Program-made: the position numbers and the translations under genes | Notes under the pieces: model-generated | The model's input: the letters and a program-made list of their open reading frames with translations, nothing else | Told to the model about the DNA's origin: nothing | The model's database searches: none | Origin: Eledone cirrhosa | Taxonomy: Eukaryota; Mollusca; Cephalopoda; Octopoda; Eledonidae | Direction of reading: 5' to 3' | Length of the DNA: 64,000 bases | NCBI GenBank assembly: GCA_964016885.1 | Contig: OZ024742.1 | Coordinates: 9,022,662 to 9,086,661, forward strand | Part shown: positions 51,711 to 62,176 of the stretch, in pieces | Position numbering within the stretch: position 1 is the stretch's first letter | Layout of the letters: the number at the start of each line of letters is the position of its first letter

Positions 51711-52720
51711 TCATTACCCTCTTTCTATCTTCACCTTGTAAAATCCTTCATAACATATACATTTGTTTTTTTGACGTTAGACTATTCATCCGCAATTATT
51801 ATTATTTTTTCTCTCTATCATAAAACTTTTTAATCTCAATTTCATCCTTAATTTATTATTTTTTTCTCCCCATCAACGAACTCATTCTTAATACATATTA
51901 ATTCTTTATTCGCACATATTATCAATTCCTTCAATATACAAACTTTAACTTCACATTATTTTTCTCAAATCCTTCTACACACAAACCTTAATAATTTTTT
52001 CTCTTCGTTAATTTTGAAATTGCCACAATACTTATCAACATACACTTTTTTTGACGTTAGAATATTCATCCACAATTATAATTTTTTCTCTCTATCTTCA
52101 TACATAAATTCACTTCGTTAATTTTCAAATTCTTTTAATTTATACATTATCTTCCAACGGTTCTCAACCTCTCTATGTAAAACAATATATCTTTTCTCAG
52201 TTATAAAAACTATCTCTTTCTCTCTATCACCCATCTCTCCCTCTCCACCTTCACTCTCATCTCCTCCCCCTTTTTTCATCCTTCCACCCCCCTCCCTAAA
52301 TAAAATATTTTTTCCTCGTACATATCTTCCCTTCGTTAATTTTCAAATTCTTTTAATTTATACATTATCTTCCAACGGTTTTCAACCTCTCTATGTAAAA
52401 CAATATATCTTCTCTCAGTTATAAAAACTATCTCTTTCTCTCTATCACCCATCTCTCCCTCTCATCTCCTCCCCTTTTTCATCCTTTCCACCCCCCCCTC
52501 TCTAAATAAAATATTTTTCCCAATATCACACATCAATCTAAAACCACTTTTCATATGTTGATTTAAAACTGCACTATCCACAAGTGTTTTTTTAGCCTTC
52601 ATATCATGTTCTCCTGTTTTATCTGATGAAAACACAAATATTATTGCATGATGATGTTTGTTTTTGAAATGCGCATAATAAAATACATGGAACTCCTTTA
52701 ACCATCTTTTGATCTTATAT
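51711..52720. repeat. PLE-2 right inverted repeat arm
   Basis: Reverse complement of 48423-49424, starting TCATTACCCTC. It carries the C-run counterparts of the left arm's G runs and the same ~210-bp internal duplication. Confidence 0.88.
52615..52685 (+). ncRNA. Hammerhead ribozyme motif, PLE-2 right arm
   Basis: Stem I is TGTTTTAT (52615-52622) with ATAAAATA (52678-52685), 8 pairs including one G-T. The core CTGATGA (52623-52629) is perfect. Stem II is AAACACAAA (52630-52638) with TTTGTTTTT (52657-52665), 8 of 9 paired, with an 18-base loop. GAA is at 52666-52668. Stem III is the self-complementary ATGCGCAT (52669-52676), and A52677 is the predicted cleavage-site base. All three stems and every core position fit, which makes this the best hammerhead in the window. 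It faces outward, away from the RT gene. Confidence 0.85.
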
Positions 52721-52806
52721 TATGCATACTCCAGTCCTACAAACTGTAGAGTGCTTCTTATCCGATATCTGCATTGCTTTATTGTACTACAATAAAACTC
52801 ACCTCC

Positions 52807-52860
<54 letters not shown>

Positions 52861-53140
52861 ACTGTATATATATATGTGTGTGTGACTGTATATATATATA
52901 TACATATATGTGTGACTGTATATATATATATATATATGTATATGTGTGACTGTATACATATATATGTGTGACTGTATATATATATGTATATGTAAGTGTG
53001 TATATGTGTATGTGTGACTATATATATATGTATATGTAAGTGTATATATATGTATGTGTGACTATATATATATACATGTGTGTGACTGTATATATATGTA
53101 TATGTAAGTCTATATATGTGTATATGTGTCTATGTTTGGA
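52721..53140. repeat. Spacer and (TA)n TGTGTGACTG minisatellite, right of PLE-2
   Basis: About 90 bases of single-copy-looking sequence, then a TA run and repeated TGTGTGACTG/TGTAAGTGTG units matching those at 48043-48422. Confidence 0.92.
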
Positions 53141-54243
53141 GGTATAGTTTTATGTAGATATATAGATAGTAGTAATAGATTTTGTAGTATTAACGGAGCG
53201 AACCAGCCGTTTCGTGTTCGATTCCCTATTTTACTTCAACTACAGAAAGTCTTCTCAACCTATTTTCTGCTCCCGCCTTCTTTCATATGCAATAACCTTC
53301 CACCTTCCAACTATATATTCAAAAAGATATCAACATTGTTTGGTAAAATGTTGTTATTGGTTCATTATTCCCATTTAGCCTCTTGTTATATTTTTAATTG
53401 TTTTTACAGGATGTTTTAATGTCTCCTTCGAATATTTGATTTCGGGTAACATATGTCGAAATACCTTTTTTTAGTGCTCAAAATCCTATATCGTCCACCA
53501 AAATTTCCAACTTTTTTCTGTTCAGTTGCTCATCGCCCACCTAACAGTTGATAATCTTTACAACAACAAAAGCAATCCTTTGTTGTAAACAGCTTTTGTT
53601 TCCCCTCCGCAGTATCTAAACTATAATAAAGTAAGGAGTGCGGGATTGCATACGGTTTAGAATTTTTTTTATCCCATTAGTAAAATAAGTTGGATTACTT
53701 TGAATAAATAAAGAATGAATATTACATAATTTATCTACTAAATTGTGTAGCAGTTGATTAAATATATTTTATTGTTTATTTAAGATTCACTTCTTGAAAA
53801 TTTTCAAATGTCAACATTTCCGGTTAGCGAACGCTTAAATAAAAATTCATATATTTCCGTCACTAATTTTCCCCTAATGCAGTTTATATATAATATCGTC
53901 TTTTTTAATGTATCATGGATTACGTTACTGATTACTGACAGTGTAACACAGTCTTCGTTCAATTTCTGTGTATATTGTCAATTACTATGTTATGTGATGT
54001 ATCATATCTACAAGCATATATACTTGCGTATAATATCAATATACACACTACACATGCTAGCAGAAAACCACCCCAACGGTGCTTTTTCTGTTAGTCAGTT
54101 TAATCAAAGACAACAAATCTAAAAGCTTCCTTTCTTACTGCCATGACTTGACTGAATATGCTGTGTACGGCCTTCGTCCGCGTTGTGTGTACGATACTTT
54201 TCTACAAATGTCTAGCGAAAGACATTTATTTTCTCTATTACAG
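53141..54243. other. Unassigned AT-rich DNA
   Basis: No repeat or gene recognised. A tRNA-B-box-like GTTCGATTCCC lies at about 53217-53227 without a convincing head. Frames of 97 and 104 residues (53126-53419, 53808-54122) lack family signals. The last 20 bases are pyrimidine-rich and end in CAG. Confidence 0.5.
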
Positions 54244-54306
54244 TTATGCCTGCAGTAGCATTGTGCTTAGTAACGATGCTCTGGATAAAGCCGGACTCTT
54301 CCAGAA
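54244..54306 (+). other. Candidate 63-nt internal exon
   Basis: Preceded by TTTATTTTCTCTATTACAG (polypyrimidine tract plus AG) and followed by GTAAGTTT, a strong 5' splice-site match. The length is a multiple of three, and two of three plus-strand frames are open (one reads ACSSIVLSNDALDKAGLFQ). The composition is less AT-rich than the flanks. I do not recognise the peptide. It could be an isolated exon of a long-intron gene or a chance match. Confidence 0.3.
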
Positions 54307-54855
54307 GTAAGTTTAACTATTCTTTAAAAGTTTATCGCTTCTCAAATGCTGTCTTAATTTGACATTGTCATTTCTCTTTGTATTGTTCTCTGACTCTACT
54401 TATATATTGCTTTCATATATATTCCCAGCACGAGACTGTCTTAGTATTAGTCCTTTGACGCCATCAACTCCCAGAATTATTTTATATAGGCTACAATAAA
54501 CCAAAGATATTAGATCTGCATGTGTAGCTATTGTTATAAATCTTCTAGAAAGAGGCACTAGCAAGAACCTTTATCTGCAGTCTTATTACAGTGTCATATT
54601 TTTATCTCACCTCATTTCCCCAGTGAAAATAATTCCATTCACTAATCCATAAGATAGTAGTCACCTATTCACAGTATTTGCGTGACATGAATTAACAAAT
54701 TACTGTCTTGTTAAATATGAATGTCTACGTAATTGTCTTTCTTCTTCATTTCATTACAACTCATGAAAATAATTATATTGTTGGTCTTATTTCTTACCTG
54801 CGACTGTCCTCTATCCTTACTTCATCCATTAGACCGTCCATCAGATTGAGTTCGT
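54307..54855. other. Unassigned AT-rich DNA
   Basis: No gene or repeat recognised between the candidate exon and the SINE. Confidence 0.5.
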
Positions 54856-55045
54856 GGTGGTGGATTGGCAGAGTCGTTAGAACATCGTATAGAATGCTTT
54901 ATAATATTAGTTTAAACTCTCTGCTTTCTGAGTTCAAATCATCCCCAGGTCATATTTGCCTTTCACCGTTTTTGTGATCAATAAAAAGTACCAGTCTACT
55001 ACTGGGGTCGATTCCTCATTAATATATCTTTCTATTTTTTTTCTC
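54856..55045 (+). mobile_element. Cephalopod-type SINE, copy 3
   Basis: Plus orientation: tRNA-like head (GGATTGGCAGAGTCGTTAGA), B-box region GAGTTCAAATC (54930-54940), a degenerate CCTTTCACCGTTTTTGTGAT where CCTTTCATCCTTTCGGGGT is usual, then CAATAAAAAGTACCAGT and ACTGGGGTCGATTC. This is the same family as 34383-34775 on the opposite strand. Confidence 0.85.
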
Positions 55046-55127
55046 TGGAAGAAATCGGTATTACTCAAACCTAGAGAATTGATGGCCTCCACCAGGTTTA
55101 AAGTTTCCAAGATACGCCGCATGTCAC

Positions 55128-57155
55128 AAATATGTCCTTATGGTTCCACATAGAGCTAGGGATCTATATATAACAAATGTATCCTTATGGTTCCACATAG
55201 AGCTAGGGATCTATATATAACAAATGTATCCTTATGGTTCCACATAGAGCTAGGGATCTATATATATATATATAACAAAGGTGTCCTTATGGTTCCACAT
55301 AGAGCTAGGGATCTATATATAACAAATGTGTCCTTATGGTTCCACATAGAGCTAGGGATCTATATATATATATATAACAAAGGTGTCCTTATGGTTCCAC
55401 ATAGAGCTAGGGATCTATATATATATATAACAAAGGTGTCCTTATGGTTCCACATAGAGCTAGGGATATATATATATATAACAAAGGTGTCCTTATGGTT
55501 CCACACAGAGCTAGGGATCTATATATAACAAAGGTGTCCTTATGGTTCCACATAGAGCTAGGGATCTATATATAACAAAGGTGTCCTTATGGTTCCACAT
55601 AGAGCTAGGGATCTATATATAACAAAGGTGTCCTTATGATTCCACATAGAGCTAGGGATCTATATATATATATAACAAAGGTGTCCTTATGGTTCCACAT
55701 AGAGCTAGGGATATATATATATATAACAAAGGTGTCCTTATGGTTCCACATAGAGCTAGGGATCTATATATAACAAAGGTGTCCTTATGATTCCACATAG
55801 AGCTAGGGATCTATATATAACAAAGGTGTCCTTATGGTTCCACATAGAGCTAGGGATCTATATATAACAAAGGTGTCCTTATGATTCCACATAGAGTTAG
55901 GGATCTATATATAACAAAGGTGTCCTTATGATTCCACATAGAGCTAGGGATCTATATATAACAAAGGTGTCCTCATGGTTCCACATAGAGCTAGGGATCT
56001 ATATATATATAACAAAGGTGTCCTTATGGTTCCACATAGAGCTAGGGATCTATATATAACAAAGGTGTCCTTATGGTTCCACATAGAGCTAGGGATCTAT
56101 ATATAACAAAGGTGTCCTTATGGTTCCACATAGAGCTAGGGATCTATATATAACAAAGGTGTCCTTATGGTTCCACATAGAGCTAGGGATCTATATATAT
56201 ATAACAAAGGTGTCCTTATGGTTCCACATAGAGCTAGGGATCTATATATAACAAAGGTGTCCTTATGATTCCACATAGAGCTAGGGATCTATATATAACA
56301 AAGGTGTCCTTATGGTTCCACATAGAGCTAGGGATCTATATATAACAAAGGTGTCCTTATGATTCCACATAGAGTTAGGGATCTATATATAACAAAGGTG
56401 TCCTTATGATTCCACATAGAGCTAGGGATCTATATATAACAAAGGTGTCCTCATGGTTCCACATAGAGCTAGGGATCTATATATATATAACAAAGGTGTC
56501 CTTATGGTTCCACATAGAGCTAGGGATCTATATATAACAAAGGTGTCCTTATGGTTCCACATAGAGCTAGGGATCTATATATAACAAAGGTGTCCTTATG
56601 ATTCCACATAGAGCTAGGGATCTATATATAACAAAGGTGTCCTTATGGTTCCACATAGAGCTAGGGATCTATATATAACAAAGGTGTCCTTATGGTTCCA
56701 CATAGAGCTAGGGATCTATATATAACAAAGGTGTCCTTATGGTTCCACATAGAGCTAGGGATCTATATATAACAAAGGTGTCCTTATGATTCCACATAGA
56801 GCTAGGGATCTATATATAACAAAGGTGTCCTCATGGTTCCACATAGAGCTAGGGATATATATATATATAACAAAGGTGTCCTTATGGTTCCACATAGAGC
56901 TAGGGATCTATATATAACAAAGGTGTCCTTATGGTTCCACATAGAGCTAGGGATCTATATATAACAAAGGTGTCCTTATCATTCCACATAGAGTTAGGGA
57001 TCTATATATAACAAAGGTGTCCTTATGGTTCCACATAGAGCTAGGGATCTATATATAACAAAGGTGTCCTTATGGTTCCACATAGAGCTAGGGATCTATT
57101 TATAACAAAGGTGTCCTTATGGTTCCACATAGAGCTAGGGATCTATATATATATC
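55128..57155 (+). repeat. 47-bp satellite with 478-bp higher-order repeat
   Basis: About 42 copies of a 47-bp monomer containing AAAGGTGTCCTTATGG, TTCCACATAGAGCTAGGGAT and CTATATATAAC, with variable TA expansions at the monomer end. Variant monomers (ATGATTCCACATAGAGTTAG near 55881 and 56359; CCTCATGG at 55971 and 56449) recur exactly 478 bp apart, showing a 10-monomer higher-order unit. Frames at 55187-55528 and 57072-57367 are repeat-derived. Confidence 0.96.
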
Positions 57156-57321
57156 TATATAAACCAGATGAAGGTTACTGGGAAAGGAGGAACAGTGGAG
57201 GGGGGGGGGGTATTATTTCGAAATATCAAATGGATTCAAATCATTCTAAAATATATCAGCAGAAACAATGTAATTATATATATGAATATATATATACACT
57301 GAATACAACATACTCTTATAC

Positions 57322-57665
57322 GGCATACGTCAAAACGGCCGGTCGCAAAAGTGAAACTAATTTTTGACGACAGTTACGTACGTCATTATTTTCAATTTGG
57401 ATTGTGAATTTGTTTGTTTTTTTACAACAGGTCTCAATAGTAAAAGTGAATTTTGTTAATGGTGTTAATTAGTATTGCGTGTACGTGATTTTATTTTTAT
57501 TCTTTTTTTGTGTATTGTGTGTACGGAAAATTATTTTTAAATAATGACATTGTGTGTTGAAATAAATAAATATTGAAAATCCTTATTACACCCTATAAAT
57601 AACTGAAATACAGTTGATCATCTCACCAAACTTGTTGGCACCAACTCTCTGTCGCCAAAGAAATT
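57322..57665. repeat. Merlin left terminal inverted repeat
   Basis: It matches the right repeat inward as far as GCCAAAGAAATT. Its innermost ~75 bases are the reverse complement of the 3' end of the transposase frame, so the repeat includes coding sequence. Confidence 0.85.
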
Positions 57666-57827
57666 AAGGTAGGGTCATAAGAAGGACAGAGAATGATAAG
57701 GGATTTGGGTCAGAGGGGCAGCTTGGGGTCAGAAAGGCAGATTGGCGTCAGAAGGGCTGGGAAAATTCTTTTTTTTTTTTAAACGAAGCACCGAAGGGTT
57801 GGATTGTAATACAGTGTCACATCAAAT

Positions 57828-58409
57828 ATGGCTGGACGAGTGTATGGTTGCGTTACCTTAGTTGAAGATATTTTGGATACCAATGCTATTCTTAATCGTT
57901 TTGAAACAATGTATGCACTGTTCCCGGCGATACACGGTGACACGTTGTGTATGTTACAGTGGTTGGCGAGTCGGCGTCTGTTGGCGAACAGTGTGAATTG
58001 TCCTGTCTGCAATGAGGCGTGCACATTGCAAAGAAATTCTGAGGGGATTGATAAATAGAGATGGCGATGCGCCCGCGACAAATTTAGTCAATCGGTGTGA
58101 CGGAATTCTTTATTTTATCGAAGCCGTGTTCGACTCGAACACCTTATTGGCATTATCTATATGTGGTGCTACGATCATGCCCAAACTGAGATGATGAGAG
58201 AAACAGGACTTAGCAAGCCGACAATTATAGACTGGTGCAATTTCCTTAGAGAAATTTGTGAGCAGTATTTGGAGGCGAATCCTCAACAGCATGGGACAAG
58301 CGATGCTTTATTCCCCTCATATCTAGCTGAATTTCTTTGGCGGCAGAGAGTTGGTGCCAACAAGTTTGGCAAGATGATCAACTGTATTTTAGCTATTTAT
58401 AGGGTGTAA
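57828..58409 (+). pseudogene. ISXO2/Merlin-type transposase remnant
   Basis: One frame from ATG 57828 to TAA 58407-58409, broken by TAG (58056-58058) and TGA (58098-58100). It has an N-terminal zinc-ribbon start (CPVCNEAC) with its continuation RWRCA after the first stop. A helical segment follows (EHLIGIIYMWCYDHAQTE) and then GLSKPTIIDWCNFLREICEQ, characteristic of IS1595/ISXO2-like transposases. After NPQQ it jumps to the C-terminal LAEFLWRQRVG...KFGKMINCI, so the whole DDE catalytic core is deleted. It cannot transpose on its own. Antisense frames at 57779-58292 are shadows. Confidence 0.85.
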
Positions 58410-58739
58410 TAAGGATTTTCATAAGGTACGTCAATTTATATTTGATATGCAACAAACGTATAACTATGTAGTTATTTAAAAAAAAAAAAAAATTTATTTC
58501 TTTCAACACACAATGTCATTATTTAAAAAAAAAATGTCCGTACACACAATACACAAAAAAATAAAAAATAAAATATCACGTACACGCAATACTAATTAAC
58601 ACCATCAACAAAATTTACTTTCACTATTGAGACCTGTTGTAAAAAAACAAACAAATTCACAATCCAAATTGAAAATAATGACGTACGTAACTGTAAAAAA
58701 TTAGTTTCACTTTTGCGACCGGCCGTTTTGACGTATGCC
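58330..58739. repeat. Merlin right terminal inverted repeat
   Basis: Covers the last ~27 codons of the transposase and the 3' noncoding end. It differs from the left by an inserted AT-rich ~60 bp near 58423-58490 and by poly-A length. Confidence 0.85.
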
Positions 58740-58748
58740 TTATTATAC

Positions 58749-59020
58749 ATTATATACACATACACACACTCGATACAGTATACTCATACATATAAACATA
58801 TATAAACACACATACTAGATACACCATACTCGTATATAGAGTATACATATACACACACTAGAAATAAAGTCATACATATAAAGATATACAACATAAACAT
58901 GCAGATATATATAAAGATATATACACACACACGCACTAGAAATAGCATACTCATACATATAAATCTATACTAATGCACACATATATACACACATACACAC
59001 TAGAGTATCAGTTTCACTCT
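58749..59020. repeat. TA/CA-rich degenerate tandem sequence
   Basis: Imperfect repeats of ACTCATACATATAAA and ACACACACTAGA-type segments, roughly 60-80 bp apart, leading into the 33-bp satellite. Confidence 0.7.
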
Positions 59021-61692
59021 CATACAGAGAGAGAGAGGGGGAAACGAGAGTCAGTTATATATAGTGAGAGAGGCGGGAGAGAGTAAGAAACATACAGTAA
59101 GAGAGGAGAAAGAGAGTCAGTAATATATAGTGAAAGAGGCGGGAGAGAGTAAGTAACATACAGTAAGAGAGGAGAAAGAGAGTCAGTTATATATAGTGAG
59201 AGAGGGAGAGAGAGAGTAAGTTATGTATAGTAAGAGAAGAGGAAGAGAATCACTTACATATATTGAAATAGGGGGGGGGGGGATCACTTACATACATTGA
59301 GAGAGAGGTAGAGAGGTGGATATGAGTTAGGTACATATAATGAGAGAGGGGGAAGAGAATGAGGTTCCTATATTGAGAAAGGAAGAGAAGTAAATTAGAT
59401 ATATGTAACTAACTCTCTTCCCCCTCTCTAGCTATATGTGACTAACTCACTTCCCCCTCTCTAACTATATGTAACTGACTCTCTTCCCCCTCTCTCACTA
59501 TATATAACTAACACTCTTCCCTCTCTCTCACTATACATAACTTACTCTGCTCCTCCTCTCTCAATATATGTAACTTACTCTTCCCCCTCTCTCACTATAC
59601 ATAACTTACTCTCCGCCTCCTCTCTCAATATATGTAACTTACTCTTCCCCCTCTCTCACTATACACAACTTACTCTCCTCCTCCTCTCTCAATATATGTA
59701 ACTTACTCTTCCCCCTCTCTCACTATATATAACTTACTCTCTTACCCCTCTCTCTCTATACATAAATTACTCTCTTCCCCTCTCTCTATATATGTAGTTT
59801 ACCATCTTCCCCCTCTATCCCAATACATAACTTACTCTCCTCCCCCTCTCTCAATATATGTAACATAATATCTTCCCCCTCTCTCACTATATATAGTTAT
59901 GTATAGTGAGAGAGGGAGAAAAGAGTAAGTTATATATATTGAGATTGGGGGAAGAATGTAAATTATGTAGAGTCAGAGAGGCGGAAGAGAATAAATTATG
60001 TATAGTGAGAGAGAAGGAAGAGAGTGAGTTAGATATAGTGAGAGGGGGAAAGAGAGTTAGTTAGATATAGTGAGAGAGGGGGAAGAGAGTAAGTTATATA
60101 TAGTGAGAGAGGGAGAAGAAAGTAAGTTACATATATTGAGAGAAGGGGAGGAGAGTAAGTTATGTATAATGAGATAGAGGGAAGAGAGTAAGTTATATAC
60201 ATAACTTACTCTCCTCCCCCTCTCTCACTATATATAACTTACACTCTTCCCCTCTCTCACTCTACATAATTTACTTTCTTCCCCCTCTCTCAATATAAGT
60301 AACTTACTCTCTTCTCCCTCTCTCACTATACATAACTTACGCTGTTCCCCCTCTCTCACTATACATAACATACTCTCTTCTCCCTCTCTCACTATACATA
60401 ACTTACTCTGTTCCCCTTCTCTCACTATACATAACATACTCTCTTCTCCCTCTCTCACTATACATAACTTACACTCTTCCCTCTCTCTCACTATACATAA
60501 CTTACTCTCTTCCTCCTCTCTCAATATATGTAGTTTACTCTCTTCCCCCTCTCTCAATATACCTAACTTACTCTCTTCTCCCTCTCTCACTATATATACC
60601 TTACTCTCTTCCTCCTCTCTCAATATATGTAACTAACTCTCTTCCTCCTCTCTCACTATATGTAGTTTACTCTCCACCCCCTCACGCAATATATATGACT
60701 TACTCTCTCACTATATATAACTTACTCTCTTCCCCCTTTCTCACTATATATAACTTACTCTCTTCCCCCTCTCTTACTATACATACCTTACTCTCTTCCC
60801 CTCTCTCACTATACATAACTTACTCTCTTCCTCCTTTCTCACTATATATAACTTACTCTCGTCCACCTCTCTCAATATATCTAAGGCGGGTAAAATTCCC
60901 GTGATCCATGGGCGAGTTCTCTCCAGCAGTCTCTGTCCCTCATTATTGCTGCCATGTCCTGCGTCTCCAACAGACCAGTGTCTGTCCTTAGGGCATCAAC
61001 ATACGTTAACCTTGGTCTTCTAGTGTGTCCATGTAGGGGCTCCCACAGGACCACTGAGTGCAATGTCAGCTCTGGATGTCGGTGAACATGTCCAGCTAAC
61101 CTCAGTAACCTCAATATATATAACTTACAATCTTCCTCTCTCTCACTATATCTAACTAACTGTCTTCCCCCTCTCTCAATATATATAACTGACTCTCTTT
61201 TCCCTCTCTTAATACATGTAACTAACGCGTTTACCCTCTGTCACTATACATAACTCACTCTCTTCCCCCTCTCTCAATATACATAACTTACTCTCTTCCC
61301 CCTCTCTCAATATATGTAACGGACTCTCTTCCCCATCTCTCAATATATGTAACTATCTCTCTTCCCCCTCTCTCACTATATATAACTAACACGCTTCCTC
61401 CTCTCTCACTATATATAACTTACTCTCTTCCCCTCTCACACTATATGTAACGTACTCTCTTCCCCCTCTCTTAATATATGTAACTAACTTCTTCCCCCTC
61501 TCTAACTATACATAACTTACTCTCTTTCCCCTCTCTCAATATATGTAACTAACTTTCTTGCCCAACTCACTATATTTAAGTTTAATATATTGCGCGAGGA
61601 GGAAGAGAGTAAACTACATACAGTGAGAGAGTAAGTTATATATATCGGGACGGTGGGAAGAGAGTAAGCTATATATATTGAGAGAGGTGGGG
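59020..61692. repeat. 33-bp satellite with repeated strand switches
   Basis: The monomer is about 33 bp and combines ACTATACATAACTTACTCTC with TTCCCCCTCTCTC. The purine-rich strand is on plus at about 59020-59395, 59895-60196 and 61580-61692. The pyrimidine-rich strand is on plus at 59400-59893, 60200-60877 and 61113-61566. Switch points are local palindromes (GAGTAAGTTAT near 60186 facing ATAACTTACTC near 60203). Since 33 is a multiple of 3, one phase on the purine strand stays open as an 11-residue repeat (KLCIVREGEES), giving the 131-residue frame at 60228-60623. I treat that frame as repeat-derived. Confidence 0.9.
60881..61114 (-). pseudogene. Non-LTR retrotransposon ORF2 C-terminal fragment
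   Basis: 77 residues: LRLAGHVHRHPELTLHSVV, LWEPLHGHTRRPRLTYVD, LRTDTGL, DMAAIMRDRDCWRELAHGS. The order RLAGH..R.PE, LW.P..G..RRPR.TYVD, DTGL, DR..WR is the conserved tail of many non-LTR retrotransposon polyproteins in invertebrates. The usual RRGRP is RRP here. Catalytic domains are absent. It ends in TAG and is embedded in the 33-bp satellite, which resumes directly on both sides. Confidence 0.75.
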
Positions 61693-61936
61693 TAGAGTAC
61701 CATATGTAGGTGTAGAGTATGTCAACCTCTCCCTTTCCTTTCTTTACTAGACCATGGCCCTTCCACCCGCCTTTCCTCTCATGTATGGCATTTATAGTTC
61801 TTTCCAAGACTGCTCTCTTTTCTCCAAGTTTATATAACTCTACTACAAAATTAAACTAATATGTTAAACAAATAATATACGAAGTAGAATTTTCGTTTTT
61901 CTTTATTTTTGAAGCGCTAAAAATATATATATATAT
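61693..61936. other. Unassigned DNA
   Basis: Includes (TA)n before the next foldback. No gene seen. Confidence 0.5.
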
Positions 61937-62064
61937 AGGAAAATGTATGACGCCGACGGCAGAGCTCAAGCCTTTTCGACGGCTATTTCTGGACTAACTA
62001 TTTCTAGTCCAGAAATAACCGTCGAAACGGCTTGAGCTCTGCCGTCGGTGTCATACTTTTTCCT
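61937..62064. mobile_element. Foldback element C
   Basis: Arms 61937-61996 and 62005-62064 (about 60 bp) around an 8-base loop, ends AGGAAAA and TTTTTCCT. Each arm read outward contains CAGAAATA then a CCGTCGAAACGG-type hairpin and TTGAGCTCT. The spacing recalls the hammerhead-like arms elsewhere, but the core bases are not present. No coding sequence. Confidence 0.75.
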
Positions 62065-62143
62065 ATTTCCCACTCAACTACCCTAAGTATTGAGTACTCT
62101 GGTGCGTTATGGTCCATCTGGTTCCTTACCACAATTCCTTTGT

Positions 62144-62176
<33 letters not shown>

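Larger units (their letters stand above)
48423..52720 (-). mobile_element. Penelope-like element PLE-2 with ~1-kb inverted terminal repeats
   Basis: A minus-strand RT/endonuclease gene flanked by inverted repeats 48423-49424 and 51711-52720. The arms pair closely over about 1 kb, with small indels mostly in G runs and TA. The right arm joins the open RT frame at 51711 with no spacer. The left arm is the gene's own 3' region, so the right arm is a copy truncated to its 3' noncoding part and joined head-to-head, the same geometry as PLE-1. Both arms contain an outward hammerhead motif. Confidence 0.85.
57322..58739 (+). mobile_element. Merlin / ISXO2-like DNA transposon, internally deleted
   Basis: Ends GGCATACGTCAAAACGGCC and its complement GACGTATGCC. 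Flanks TCTTATAC (57314-57321) and TATTATAC (58741-58748) form an 8-bp target-site duplication with one mismatch, typical of Merlin (8-9 bp). The inverted repeats are long: 57322-57665 and 58330-58739, the latter with about 60 bp extra. Between them lies a decayed transposase frame. Confidence 0.82.

Noticed and set aside
48423..52720. DNA transposon with 1-kb TIRs encoding its own transposase
   Set aside because: The gene has RT motifs (YRDD, FDIASYY) and GIY-YIG, and the arms carry hammerheads, which fits a head-to-head PLE.
53190..53260. tRNA gene or SINE around GTTCGATTCCC
   Set aside because: Only a B-box-like string. No cloverleaf or A-box at the right distance.
60228..60623. 131-residue REGEESKLCIV repeat protein
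   Set aside because: The frame follows from the 33-bp unit length and ends where monomers vary. No promoter, start context or nonrepeat domain.
61937..62064. Hammerhead in foldback element C
   Set aside because: Only a hairpin in the right place. CUGANGA and GAA are not present, so I list it only as a foldback.
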